The translations under genes were made by a program, and so were the position numbers. DNA of 64,000 bases, taken from contig JAFEDR010000011.1 in NCBI GenBank assembly GCA_018241525.1, positions 434,001 through 498,000 on the forward strand, written 5' to 3'. The notes under the pieces were generated by a model, which worked only from the letters and a program-made list of their open reading frames with translations, was not told the DNA's origin and made no database searches. This document shows positions 39,114 to 49,287 of this stretch, piece by piece. Positions within the stretch are counted from its first letter, which is position 1. Each line of letters begins with the position of its first letter. The stretch comes from Pseudomonadota bacterium (GTDB taxonomy: Bacteria; Pseudomonadota; Gammaproteobacteria; Steroidobacterales; Steroidobacteraceae).

Positions 39114-40052
39114 ATGAGCTACCGCCCCGAGCAAGCCGCCGCGATCCGCGCCATGCGCAACGCCGCCCCGTACCTGCGCATGTACAAGGGCAAGGTGTTC
39201 GTCGTCAAAGTGGGCGGCGCGATGTTCGGCAACGCCGCCGCCACGCGCTCGATCGTCGAGCAGGTCGCGATCCTGCACCAGGTCGGCATCCGCGTCGTGC
39301 TCGTGCACGGCGGCGGACCGCAGCTCGACGAGATGCAGCGCTCGCTCGGCATCGAGCCGAAGATGGTCGACGGCCGGCGGGTCACCGACGAGCGCACCGT
39401 GGAGGTCACGGTGATGGTGCTGAACGGCCTCCTGAACACCCGCCTGCTCGGCATCTGCCGCGAGCTCGGCCTGCGCGCGGTCGGCGTCTCCGGCCTCGCC
39501 GGCGGCCTGGTCCGGGCGCGTCGGCGGCCGCCGGTCAAGGCTGCCGACGGCAGCACCGTCGACTACGGCCAGGTCGGTGACATCGAGGACGTCGACCCCG
39601 ATGCGCTGCAGAAGCTGCTCGATGCCGGCTACATGCCGGTCGTGAGCCCGCTGTCGTGCGATGCGCACGGCACGGTGCTCAACATCAACGCCGACACGGT
39701 CGCGGCGCGCATCGGCGCGGCGCTCGGTGCCGAGAAGCTGTTCCTGTGCACCGGCGCGGCGGGCATCTTCGAGGACATCACCGACCCGTCGACGCTGGTC
39801 TCGTACACCGACCTCGCCGGCCTCAAGCGCCTCGAGGCCGCCGGCAGCTTCGCCGACGGCATGATGCCGAAGGCGGATGCGATCGAGGCGGCCATCCGCG
39901 GCGGCGTACGCCGCGTGCACGTGATCTCCTTCAAGTCACCGGACGCCCTGCTCGCCGAGGTGTTCACCAACGAGGGGCTCGGCACGCTGATCGTCGCGGA
40001 CGTCAAGGCACTGACCCCGGCCGAGCAGCACCCGCCCGGCGCGAAGCCATGA
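39114..40052 (+). CDS. argB: acyl-glutamate kinase
   Basis: A 312-residue amino-acid kinase phosphorylating the gamma-carboxyl of an N-acyl-glutamate. The phosphate loop is VVKVGGAMFG (residues 25-34), the substrate loop is LVHGGGPQLDEM, and DGMMPKADAIEAAIRGGV is the conserved ATP-site block. The N-terminal helix (EQAAAIRAMRNAAPYLRMYKG) is the extension found in arginine-inhibited hexameric kinases, so feedback control is likely. GAGG precedes the ATG at 39114. The stop overlaps argH (ATGA). Confidence 0.93.
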   Translation: MSYRPEQAAAIRAMRNAAPYLRMYKGKVFVVKVGGAMFGNAAATRSIVEQVAILHQVGIRVVLVHGGGPQLDEMQRSLGIEPKMVDGRRVTDERTVEVTVMVLNGLLNTRLLGICRELGLRAVGVSGLAGGLVRARRRPPVKAADGSTVDYGQVGDIEDVDPDALQKLLDAGYMPVVSPLSCDAHGTVLNINADTVAARIGAALGAEKLFLCTGAAGIFEDITDPSTLVSYTDLAGLKRLEAAGSFADGMMPKADAIEAAIRGGVRRVHVISFKSPDALLAEVFTNEGLGTLIVADVKALTPAEQHPPGAKP

Positions 40053-41236
40053 CCCGCCTGTGGGACAAGGGCGCGCCGCTCGATGCGCGCGTGCTCGCCT
40101 ACACCGCCGGCGAGGACCACGGCCTCGACGAGCGTCTGGTCGCCTACGACGTGGCGGGCTCGATCGCGCACGCCGAGGGCCTGCATGCCGCCGGCTTGCT
40201 CGGCGCGGAAGATCTCGCGGCGCTGACCGGCGCCCTGCACGAGATCGGCGCCGCGCACGCCCGCGGCGAGTGGCGCATCACGCTCGAGCAGGAGGACGGG
40301 CAGACCGCCCTCGAGGCCGAGCTCGGCCGCCGGGTCGGCGCGCTCGCCGGCCGGATCCACCTGGGCCGGTCGCGCAACGACCAGGTGCTGACGGCGCTGC
40401 GCCTCTACCTGCGCGATGCGGTCGAGGAGCTGCGCGCCGGCGCCGACGCGGTCGGCGAGGCACTGCGGGCGCTCGCCGCGCGTCACCCCGGCGTCGCGCT
40501 GCCGGGCTACACCCACATGCAGCAGGCGATGCCCTCCTCGGTGGCGCTGTGGGCGCAGGGCTTCGCCGCCGAGGTGCACGACGACGCCGAGGGGCTGCGG
40601 CTCGTGCACCGCCGCATCGGCAAGAACCCGCTCGGCTCCGCAGCCGGCTACGGCACGCCCGGGCTGCCGCTCGACCGCGAGGTCACGAGGCGACGGCTCG
40701 GCTTCCCGGCGAACCACGAGCCGGTCACGGCCGTGCAGCTGTCGCGCGGCAAGGCCGAGGCGCAGCTGCTGTTCGAGGTGACGCTGCTGCTGAACGACCT
40801 CGGCCGGCTGGCGGCGGATTTGCTGCTCTTCTACACGCAGGAGTTCGCCTACGTGAGCCTGCCGGACGAATTCACGACCGGCTCGTCGATCATGCCGCAG
40901 AAGCGCAACCCCGACGTCTTCGAGCTGATCCGTGGCCGCAGTGCCGCCGCGGCCGCGTGCCTCGCCGAGGCGCTCGGCATCGTTGCCAAGCTGCCGAGCG
41001 GCTACCAGCGGGACCTGCAGCTGCTGAAGGTGCCACTGTTCCGTGGCATCGACCTCGCGCTCGCGACGCTCGGCATCGTGCCGGCCGCGCTCGACGGCGT
41101 GCGCTTCCGGCCGGAGAACATCCACCCGGACCCGGCGATCCACGCGGCGGAGCGCGCCTACCGGCTTGTGGTGGAGCAGGGGATCCCGTTTCGCGAGGCC
41201 TACCGGCGCGTGGCCGCCGAGCTGGCCGGCGGCTGA
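40049..41236 (+). CDS. argH: argininosuccinate lyase
   Basis: A 395-residue lyase splitting argininosuccinate to arginine and fumarate, the last step of the pathway. The signature is GSSIMPQKRNPDVFELIRGR with the active-site Ser loop; HLGRSRNDQVLTAL and GYTHMQQAMPSS are also complete. It is about 60 residues shorter than E. coli ArgH, and its start (TRLWDKGAPLDARVLAYTAG) resembles the Bacteroidetes-type enzyme. It ends the arginine operon and converges with the GGDEF/EAL gene, 6 bp away. Confidence 0.94.
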   Translation: MTRLWDKGAPLDARVLAYTAGEDHGLDERLVAYDVAGSIAHAEGLHAAGLLGAEDLAALTGALHEIGAAHARGEWRITLEQEDGQTALEAELGRRVGALAGRIHLGRSRNDQVLTALRLYLRDAVEELRAGADAVGEALRALAARHPGVALPGYTHMQQAMPSSVALWAQGFAAEVHDDAEGLRLVHRRIGKNPLGSAAGYGTPGLPLDREVTRRRLGFPANHEPVTAVQLSRGKAEAQLLFEVTLLLNDLGRLAADLLLFYTQEFAYVSLPDEFTTGSSIMPQKRNPDVFELIRGRSAAAAACLAEALGIVAKLPSGYQRDLQLLKVPLFRGIDLALATLGIVPAALDGVRFRPENIHPDPAIHAAERAYRLVVEQGIPFREAYRRVAAELAGG

Positions 41237-41242
41237 CCGCGC

Positions 41243-44026
41243 CTAGGCCGCGCCCGTCTCGAGCGCGTCGAAGCGGCCGGTCGGCGACAGGTCGCCGGCC
41301 GCGGTAGCGCTGTTCCACAGGCGCTCGCGGTTCGCCACCAGCGGACTGCCGGTCAGCTCGGCGAGCGTCGCCGGCGGCTGGAACAGGTAGCCCTGTCCGG
41401 CCACGCAGCCGAGCCCGAGCAGCGAGGCGGCCTCCTCCTCGAGCTCGATGCCTTCGGCCACCGTGTCGAGACCGAGCGTGTCGCCGAGCGTGATCACCGC
41501 GCGCGCCAGCTCGGGGCCGTTGTCGCTGTTCGTCAGCCGGCTGACGAACGACTGGTCGATCTTCAGGATGTCGATCGGGAAGCGGTGCAGGTACGACAGC
41601 GACGAGTAGCCGGTGCCGAAGTCGTCGATCGCGAGCTTGACGCCGAGCGCCTTCAGCTGCAGCAGGCGCGCGAGGTTCGCCTCGGTGTTGTGCATGATCG
41701 TGCTCTCGGTCAGCTCGATCACGAGGTTGCCCGGCTCGAAGCCCGAGATCTCGAGCGCGTGCGCGACGTCCTCGACCAGGTCGCCGTGCTGCAGGTGCCG
41801 CCCCGAGATGTTGACCGCAAGCCGCAGCTCGCGGCCGCCGGCCACGGTCTCGCGCCAGCCGCGCAGCTCGCGGCAGGCCTTGGCGAGCACCCAGCGCTCG
41901 ATGCGCGCGATCTGGCCGCTCTCCTCCGCGATCTGGATGAAGCGCCGCGGCGCCAGGCGCCCGAGCTCCGGATGCTGCCAGCGCACCAGCGCCTCGACGC
42001 CGAGCAGCGAACGGCTGCCGAGGTCGACGATCGGCTGGTACTCGACCACGAATTCCTGCTCGCGCAGCGCCCGGCCGATATCGGCCTCGAGTCGCATGCG
42101 CTCGTGCAGCTGCGACTGCATCGGCGGCTGGAACACCGCGAAGCGGTTCTTGCCGGCGGACTTCGCGTGATACATCGCGATGTCGGCGCGGCTCAGCAGC
42201 GCGTCCGTGCCGACGCCGCTGGCCGCGAACGCGACGCCGATGCTCGCCGAGACGTTGAACTGCGCCGCGCCGATCGGGAACGGCTGGTCGAGGCGGTCGA
42301 TCAGCGTGCCGGCCAGGCTCTCCACCTCGCCGTCGCGGCCGAAGCCCTCGACCAGGATCGCGAACTCGTCGCCGCCGAGCCTCGCTACCGTGTCGGCGGC
42401 GCGCGTCGACTTCATCAGCCGCTGCGCCACCGCCTGCAGCAGCCGGTCGCCCGCCTCGTGGCCGAGCGAGTCGTTGACGTTCTTGAAGTTGTCGAGGTCG
42501 ATGAACATCACCGCGACCTGGTGCCCGCCGCGCTGCGCCAGCGCCAGCGAGTGCTGCACGCGGTCGCGGAACAGGCTGCGGTTCGCGAGCAGCGTCAGCG
42601 GATCGTGGAACGCCAGCTGCCGCAGCTTCTCCTCGAGGCCCTTGCGCTCGGTGATGTCGCGCAGGTTGAGCGCGAGTCCTTCGACCGCGGGATCCGCGCT
42701 CAGGTTGCTGCCGACCACCTCGACCACCAGCCGCTCGTGACCCCGCTCGAGGCGCAGTTCCACCGGCCCGACGGAGGCCGCCTGCGAGGCCGCGACCTCG
42801 GCGAGGAAGGCCCGCAGCCGCTCGCGGTCCTCGCCCGCCCAGGCGTCCAGCAGGTTGCGACCGGCGAGCGCCTCGGGCCGCAGGCCGAGCGTGCGCTCGG
42901 AGGCCGGCGAGGCGAAGCGCAGCGTGCCGTCCTCGGCGACGATCATGATGACGTCGGACGCGTTCGCGATCAGCGAGGCATAGCGGTCCTCGACGAGCCG
43001 CGCCGCCCGCCGTTCGCGGATCAGCGCGTCCTGGCGCGACACCAGTGCCTGGCGCAGCATCGTCAGCAGCGCGAGCGCGAACACGATGATCGTCATCACC
43101 GTCGTCGGGCTGCGCACGTCGCCGTGCGTCAGCATCACCAGCACGGCGAACGCGGTGAACATCGAGGCGTACGGCAGTGCCTGCGCGAACAGCTGCAGCG
43201 CGTGCGACTCGGCCTCGACCTCGGCGGCGCGCAGCCGTTCGCGGGCGGCGAGCGCGAGCGGCAGGTAGCAGGCCACGTACAGCGCGTCCTGCAGGTCGCC
43301 GGACAGGTAATGGCCGGTGATCTTGGCGACCGACCAGGCGACGTCGCCCAGCAGCATCGTCGCGAAGCCGACCGACAGCAGCAGCGCGACCCGCCGGCCG
43401 CTGCGGCTCTCGGCGGCGGCGAGCAGCAGCACGCCGAGCGCCAGCACCATCACGCAGTTGAGCGCGATGTAAGTCTGGCTGAGGGCCGTCTTGACGACGT
43501 CGAGCTGGGTGCCGCCGGCCGTCTGGCGGATGATCAGGAACCAGAAGAACGCGCCGAAGCCGGCCACCAGCACCAGTGCATCGAGCGACAGGTTGAGCCA
43601 GCGCACGCGCACCGCCGCCGCACGGATCTTGTAGACCAGCCCGGCGAAGAAGAACGGGTAGAAGGCGAGGTTGAAGACGTCGGCGATGCCCGGGAAGGGA
43701 TCGGTGTCGCGCAGCCACGAGGCGACGCCGATGGCGGTCGCGATGCCGTACAGCGCGAGCGCGAGCGCGAGGCAGTGCCAGCCGGTGCGCGTCGGCCCGG
43801 GCGGCTGGCGCCGCGCGGCGGCCGCCGCGACGACGAACGCGACGACGCAGGCCGGGGTGTCCGCCAGCAGGCCGACGTAGTGGCGGACCCGCTCGCCGCC
43901 GAGCCCGGTCAGCATCCAGAAGGCCGCGACGACCGTGTAGACGAGGAGCCCGAGGCACAGCCGGTCGACCCAGCGCGGCGGCCGGGCACCGTCCGTCGTC
44001 GCCGCCGTGGCCAGACCGGTGCTCAC
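41243..44026 (-). CDS. membrane PAS-GGDEF-EAL cyclic-di-GMP protein
   Basis: A 927-residue protein with about nine N-terminal membrane helices (residues 20-330), a PAS domain (about 345-465), a GGDEF domain and an EAL domain. The cyclase site is intact (GGDEF, 551-555) with an RxxD inhibitory site five residues before it (RAAD). The EAL phosphodiesterase also looks complete: EAL at 678-680, then ELTES, IDDFGTGYSSL, KIDQSFV and AEGIE. Both activities are thus possible. GTG 44026 has AAGGG 8 nt upstream; TTG 44029 is the alternative. Confidence 0.92.
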   Translation of the reverse strand: MSTGLATAATTDGARPPRWVDRLCLGLLVYTVVAAFWMLTGLGGERVRHYVGLLADTPACVVAFVVAAAAARRQPPGPTRTGWHCLALALALYGIATAIGVASWLRDTDPFPGIADVFNLAFYPFFFAGLVYKIRAAAVRVRWLNLSLDALVLVAGFGAFFWFLIIRQTAGGTQLDVVKTALSQTYIALNCVMVLALGVLLLAAAESRSGRRVALLLSVGFATMLLGDVAWSVAKITGHYLSGDLQDALYVACYLPLALAARERLRAAEVEAESHALQLFAQALPYASMFTAFAVLVMLTHGDVRSPTTVMTIIVFALALLTMLRQALVSRQDALIRERRAARLVEDRYASLIANASDVIMIVAEDGTLRFASPASERTLGLRPEALAGRNLLDAWAGEDRERLRAFLAEVAASQAASVGPVELRLERGHERLVVEVVGSNLSADPAVEGLALNLRDITERKGLEEKLRQLAFHDPLTLLANRSLFRDRVQHSLALAQRGGHQVAVMFIDLDNFKNVNDSLGHEAGDRLLQAVAQRLMKSTRAADTVARLGGDEFAILVEGFGRDGEVESLAGTLIDRLDQPFPIGAAQFNVSASIGVAFAASGVGTDALLSRADIAMYHAKSAGKNRFAVFQPPMQSQLHERMRLEADIGRALREQEFVVEYQPIVDLGSRSLLGVEALVRWQHPELGRLAPRRFIQIAEESGQIARIERWVLAKACRELRGWRETVAGGRELRLAVNISGRHLQHGDLVEDVAHALEISGFEPGNLVIELTESTIMHNTEANLARLLQLKALGVKLAIDDFGTGYSSLSYLHRFPIDILKIDQSFVSRLTNSDNGPELARAVITLGDTLGLDTVAEGIELEEEAASLLGLGCVAGQGYLFQPPATLAELTGSPLVANRERLWNSATAAGDLSPTGRFDALETGAA

Positions 44027-44158
44027 CAACGTTGCCCTTCAGCCGCCCCACGCGGCCGGCCGGGAGGGACCCGGCCGAGTGTCCAAGATGCGGGTCCCCG
44101 GCCCCGCCGGCAAGCGCCGCCGCCGGTGGTGCGAGCTGCGTCTCGTTCGCCCGGCGGC

Positions 44159-44180
44159 GAACGCGACGCCGTTCGCGTTC
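44159..44180 (-). terminator. hairpin after the RAM-domain gene, weak terminator candidate
   Basis: GAACGCGA (44159-44166) and TCGCGTTC (44173-44180) form a perfect 8-bp stem 6 bp after the stop of the RAM gene at 44187. No T-run follows on the minus strand. Confidence 0.35.
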
Positions 44181-44186
44181 CCGGCG

Positions 44187-44471
44187 CTACTCGTCGAGCC
44201 CGAGGCCGAAGCCGGCCTCGACGTCGGACTTCCGGTAGACGCGGAAGGAGATCAGCGTCTCGGAGTCCTCGATGCCCGGCAGCGCGTGCATCCGGTCGCT
44301 GACGATGTCGGCGATCTCCTCGTTGCGCTTGGCGCGCACGATCGCCACGAGGTCGTAGCGCCCGGCGACCGAGTAGACGTCGACCACGCCGTCGAGTTCG
44401 GCGAGAGCCGCCGCCAGCTCGCCGATCGAGCGGGTCTTGGCCTTGATCAGCACCACAGCGGTCACGGACAT
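44187..44471 (-). CDS. stand-alone Lrp/AsnC ligand-binding (RAM) domain protein
   Basis: A 94-residue protein that is only the regulation-of-amino-acid-metabolism domain of Lrp/AsnC regulators, without the helix-turn-helix. The beta-alpha-beta fold is clear: SVTAVVLIKAKTRS, then VYSVAGRYDLVAIVRAK and the Gly-containing ligand loop, then LPGIEDSETLISFRVYRK. Such proteins form octamers or dimers, bind amino acids and may modulate full-length Lrp proteins. It starts 9 bp after the frmA stop on the same strand, so it is in that operon. Confidence 0.9.
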   Translation of the reverse strand: MSVTAVVLIKAKTRSIGELAAALAELDGVVDVYSVAGRYDLVAIVRAKRNEEIADIVSDRMHALPGIEDSETLISFRVYRKSDVEAGFGLGLDE

Positions 44472-44480
44472 GGCGGTACC

Positions 44481-45590
<1,110 letters not shown>

Positions 45591-45678
45591 GCGTGGATCC
45601 TCGGGTCGGGTAGCGGGTGGCGGGCGGCCGGGTCCGGGAGTATCGCCGACGGCGACGGCGCGCGACAGCGGCCGGCCG

Positions 45679-46317
45679 TCACTCGGCGCCGGGCTGCACC
45701 TCGGGTCGGGCGGCCGCGAAGGCCGGCAACGCCTCGAGCGCGGCGCCGACCGCCACCAGCGCCGGGAAGCCGGACAGGTCGCAGCGGAAGCGGCGCGCGT
45801 TGTATAGCTGCGGCACGAGGCAGACGTCGGCGACGGTCACCTCGCTGCCGTGGCAGTGGCGCCCGTCGCCGCTGTGCCTGCGCACCAGCGCCTCGAGGCC
45901 GGCGAAGCCCGCCAGCACCCAGTGCTGGTACCAGCGCTCGACCGCGGCCGCGTCCTGCTGGAGCGGGCCCTTGAGGTAGTTCAGCACCCGCAGGTTGTTG
46001 AGCGGATGGATGTCGCAGGCGACGGCCTGCGCCATCGAGCGCACCAGCGCGCGGCCGCGCGCGTCGCCCGGCAGCAGCGACGGCTCGGGGTGGGTCTCCT
46101 CGAGGTACTCGATGATCGCGAGCGACTGGCCGATCACGAACCCGTCGTCGTCGAGCGCCGGGATCAGGCCCTGCGGGTTCAGGGCGAGGTAGTCCGCCGC
46201 GCGGTGCTCCTCGCGCGCGAAGGCCTTCGGGATGCTGTCGTAGGCGAGGCCCTTGTGGTTGAGCGCGATGCGGACCCGGTACGCCGCGGAACTGCGCCAG
46301 AACGTGTAGAGCTTCAT
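45679..46317 (-). CDS. maiA: maleylacetoacetate isomerase (zeta-class glutathione S-transferase)
   Basis: A 212-residue glutathione-dependent isomerase converting maleylacetoacetate to fumarylacetoacetate in tyrosine breakdown. The thioredoxin-like half starts [18 protein letters not shown], with the zeta-class [12 protein letters not shown] motif (catalytic Ser9-Ser10) and the glutathione contact [11 protein letters not shown]. The all-helical half ends with [15 protein letters not shown]. The other tyrosine genes (hmgA, fahA) are not in the window. It is 34 bp after the FAD oxidoreductase gene. Confidence 0.9.
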   Translation of the reverse strand: MKLYTFWRSSAAYRVRIALNHKGLAYDSIPKAFAREEHRAADYLALNPQGLIPALDDDGFVIGQSLAIIEYLEETHPEPSLLPGDARGRALVRSMAQAVACDIHPLNNLRVLNYLKGPLQQDAAAVERWYQHWVLAGFAGLEALVRRHSGDGRHCHGSEVTVADVCLVPQLYNARRFRCDLSGFPALVAVGAALEALPAFAAARPEVQPGAE

Positions 46318-46351
46318 CGCGTCACCTCGCCGGCCGCCGGCATCGCGCGAC

Positions 46352-47737
46352 TCACAGCACGCGTCCGGGATTCAGGATGTTGCGCGGGTCGAGCGCCGAC
46401 TTCAGCAGCCGCATCGTGGCGAGCTCCGCCGGGCTGCGCGAGGCTGGCAGCCAGTGGCGCTTGAGCTGGCCGATGCCATGCTCGGCGGACACCGAGCCGT
46501 AGCCGGCCAGGGCGCCGTAGACGATCTGGTCGAGCGCCGGGATCTGGCCGGGGCTTCGCAATCCGGTCACGAGGTGCAGGTTGCCGTCGCCGAGGTGACC
46601 GAAGACGTACAGCGGCTGCTCGCCGAGCACCGCCGGCACCTCGGCGTCGAGCCGCTCGAGGAACGCCGGCATGCGCGCGATCGGCAGCGACACGTCGTAC
46701 CCCATCGGGATGCCGAGCGTCATCATGATCTCGCCCGCCGACTCGCGCACGCGCCACAGGCGCGCGCCTTCCTCGAGCGAGCGGGTGATGAGCGCCTCGG
46801 CCGCGGTGCCCGCCTCGAGCTGCCGGGCGAGGAAGCTCTCGAGGCGCGTGGTCACCGCCACCGGCTCGAGCGCCTCGATCTCCAGCAGCACGTAGAACGG
46901 GTGACGTCCGTCGAACGGCCGCGGACCCACCGGGAGCGCCGCGAGCGCGAGCTCGTAGTAGTTGGACCACATCGCCTCGAACGAGCCGAGCTCGCCGCCG
47001 AACTCACCGCGCGCGGCGCGCAACAGCGCGACCAGCGCCGCGAACGACGGCGCGGCGACGAACGCGGTCAGTCGCTCGCGCGGCGCCGCGTGCAGTCGCA
47101 GCACCGCGCGGGTCACGACCCCGAGCGTGCCCTCGGTGCCGATGAACAGCTGCTTCAGGTCGTAGCCGGCGTTGTTCTTCAGCATCGGGCTCAGAGACGT
47201 CAGCACCGTGCCGTCCGCGAGCACCGCCTCGAGCCCGAGCACCAGCTCGCGCATCATCCCGTAGCGGATCACGCGGTTGCCACCCGCGTTGGTGGCGATG
47301 TTGCCGCCGACGGTGCACGAACCCCGCGAGCCGAGGTCGAGCGCGAGCTGCAGCCCGTGCGCCTCGGCAGCCGCCTGCGCAACCGCGAGCGGCGTGCCGG
47401 CGCACACCTGCATCGCCCCGGCATCGGCATCGATCCACTCGACGCCCGCGAGGCGCTCGAGCGACAGCGCGAGCTCGCCGGCGCGCGGCGTGGCGCCGCC
47501 CGCGAGCCCGGTCAGGCCGCCCTGCACCACCACCGGCTGGCCGGCGGCGTGGCAGGCGCGCAGGATCGCGGCGACTTCGTCGGTCGCGCGTGGGCGCGCG
47601 ACCGCGGCCGGCGCACAGGGGTTGACGCGGGTCCAGTCGGCGCGGTGGCGGGCGCCAGCCTCCTCCGGCGTCAGCAGCGCGCCGGCCGGGAGCTGGGTCG
47701 CCACCTCGCGGAGCAGTGCTGCGCTTGCATCGGTCAT
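46352..47737 (-). CDS. FAD-linked oxidase of the D-lactate / 2-hydroxyacid dehydrogenase (GlcD) type
   Basis: A 461-residue flavoprotein. The FAD_binding_4 domain contains VVVQGGLTGLAGGATP and GSCTVGGNIATNAGGNRVIRY; the C-terminal cap holds GHLGDGNLHLV and SAEHGIGQLKRHWL, with the metal-binding His residues of this family. Members oxidise D-lactate, D-2-hydroxyglutarate or glycolate and pass electrons to quinone or a flavoprotein. Which acid is used here cannot be told. GAGG precedes the ATG at 47737. It diverges from the M20 peptidase. Confidence 0.88.
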   Translation of the reverse strand: MTDASAALLREVATQLPAGALLTPEEAGARHRADWTRVNPCAPAAVARPRATDEVAAILRACHAAGQPVVVQGGLTGLAGGATPRAGELALSLERLAGVEWIDADAGAMQVCAGTPLAVAQAAAEAHGLQLALDLGSRGSCTVGGNIATNAGGNRVIRYGMMRELVLGLEAVLADGTVLTSLSPMLKNNAGYDLKQLFIGTEGTLGVVTRAVLRLHAAPRERLTAFVAAPSFAALVALLRAARGEFGGELGSFEAMWSNYYELALAALPVGPRPFDGRHPFYVLLEIEALEPVAVTTRLESFLARQLEAGTAAEALITRSLEEGARLWRVRESAGEIMMTLGIPMGYDVSLPIARMPAFLERLDAEVPAVLGEQPLYVFGHLGDGNLHLVTGLRSPGQIPALDQIVYGALAGYGSVSAEHGIGQLKRHWLPASRSPAELATMRLLKSALDPRNILNPGRVL

Positions 47738-47862
47738 CGTCGCCCGCCTCGAACGCGACCCGCCGGCCGGTGGCCGAGCTACCGTGCCACCTCGCGTGCC
47801 CGGATTCAACACTCTATAGTGCGCCGTCCCGCCGGCGCGCGCCGGCCCCGTGGAGTGACCCG

Positions 47863-49266
47863 ATGCATCGTCCCGCCGCGACGTTCTGCCTGCTGTTGCC
47901 CGTCGTCGCAGTCGCCGCCGCGCCGTCGGTCGCGCCGACACCGGAGCCGGTGCGTGCCGAGGCGCGCGAGCTGTTCGCCAAGGTGATCAGCTACGAGTCG
48001 TCGATCGGCAAGGGCCAGGTGCCGAAGCTCGCCGAGTACCTGGCCGGACGGTTCCGCGCCGCGGGCTTCCCGGCCGACGACGTGCACGTGCTGCCGCTCG
48101 GCGAGACCGCGTCGCTCGTGGTGCGCTACCGCGGCAATGGCCGCGGCGGACGGCCGGTCGCCTTCCTCGCGCACATGGATGTCGTGACGGCCAAGCGCTC
48201 CGACTGGCAGCGCGATCCCTACACGCTGACCGAGGAGCACGGCTACTTCTTCGGCCGCGGCACGTCGGACGTCAAGCAGGAGGTCGCGCTGCTGACGGAG
48301 ACTTTCCTGCGGCTGAAGGCCGAAGGCTTCGTGCCGAGCCGCGACCTGATCATCGCCTTCAGCGGCGACGAGGAGACCGCGCAGGCAACCGCGGACGATC
48401 TCGTGCGGCATCACCGCGAGCTGGTCGACGCCGAATTCGCGCTGAATGGCGACGGCGGCGGCGGCGTGCTCGACGAGACCACTGGCAAGCCGACGCTGTT
48501 CTTCGTGCAGGGCGCCGAGAAGTATTCCGTGTCGTTCTCGATGACGGTCCGCAATCCCGGCGGACACAGCTCGCAGCCGCGAGCCGACAACGCGATCTAC
48601 GCACTCGCCGACGCGCTGAAGGCGGTGCAGGGCTACCAGTTTCCGGTGCGGCACAACGACTGGACGATCGGCGACCTGCGCGCCACCAGCCGCGTCACCG
48701 GCGGTCCGCTCGGTGAGGCGCTGAAGCGCTTCGTCGCGGACCCGAGCGACGCCGCAGCGGCGGCCGAGATCTCGCGCTACCCGCAGCACGTCGGCAAGCT
48801 GCGCACGACCTGCGTCGCGACCATGCTGCAGGGCGGGCACGCCGAGAACGCGCTGCCGCAGTCCGCGACGGCCACGATCAACTGCCGCGTCTTCCCCGGC
48901 ACGCCCGTGGCGGAAGTCCAGCAGACGCTGAAGCGCCTCGGCGGACCGCAGGTCGAGGTCACGATGAACTACGAGCCCACCACCTCCGAGGCCTCGCCGC
49001 TGCGCGCCGACGTCATGCAGCTCGTCACGCGTGCGGTCAACGCGGCGAACCCGGGGGCCGAGATCGTACCGACGCAGGCCGCCTACGCGACCGACGGTCT
49101 GGTGTTCCGCAACGGCGGGATACCGACCTACGGCGTCGGCAGCACCTTCGAGAAGGGCAGCGAGGAATTCGCGCACGGCCTCGACGAGCGCATCCCGGTG
49201 GCGTCCTTCTACGCCGGCCTCACGCACTGGTACGTGCTGATCCAGGCGCTCGCCGGCAAGCACTGA
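47863..49266 (+). CDS. secreted M20/M28-type metallopeptidase
   Basis: A 467-residue zinc peptidase with an N-terminal signal peptide (MHRPAATFCLLLPVVAVAAA) and no lipobox. Metal ligands are recognisable as H104 and D106 (FLAHMDVV), D136 (GRGTSDVKQE) and E170/E171 (SGDEETAQ), with the dimerisation domain entering at FSMTVRNPGGHSSQP. The family includes carboxypeptidases and aminoacylases; here the export signal places it in the periplasm. GGAG lies 7 nt before the ATG at 47863. Confidence 0.88.
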   Translation: MHRPAATFCLLLPVVAVAAAPSVAPTPEPVRAEARELFAKVISYESSIGKGQVPKLAEYLAGRFRAAGFPADDVHVLPLGETASLVVRYRGNGRGGRPVAFLAHMDVVTAKRSDWQRDPYTLTEEHGYFFGRGTSDVKQEVALLTETFLRLKAEGFVPSRDLIIAFSGDEETAQATADDLVRHHRELVDAEFALNGDGGGGVLDETTGKPTLFFVQGAEKYSVSFSMTVRNPGGHSSQPRADNAIYALADALKAVQGYQFPVRHNDWTIGDLRATSRVTGGPLGEALKRFVADPSDAAAAAEISRYPQHVGKLRTTCVATMLQGGHAENALPQSATATINCRVFPGTPVAEVQQTLKRLGGPQVEVTMNYEPTTSEASPLRADVMQLVTRAVNAANPGAEIVPTQAAYATDGLVFRNGGIPTYGVGSTFEKGSEEFAHGLDERIPVASFYAGLTHWYVLIQALAGKH

Positions 49267-49287
49267 GCCACCGGCGCGCTCCGGGTT

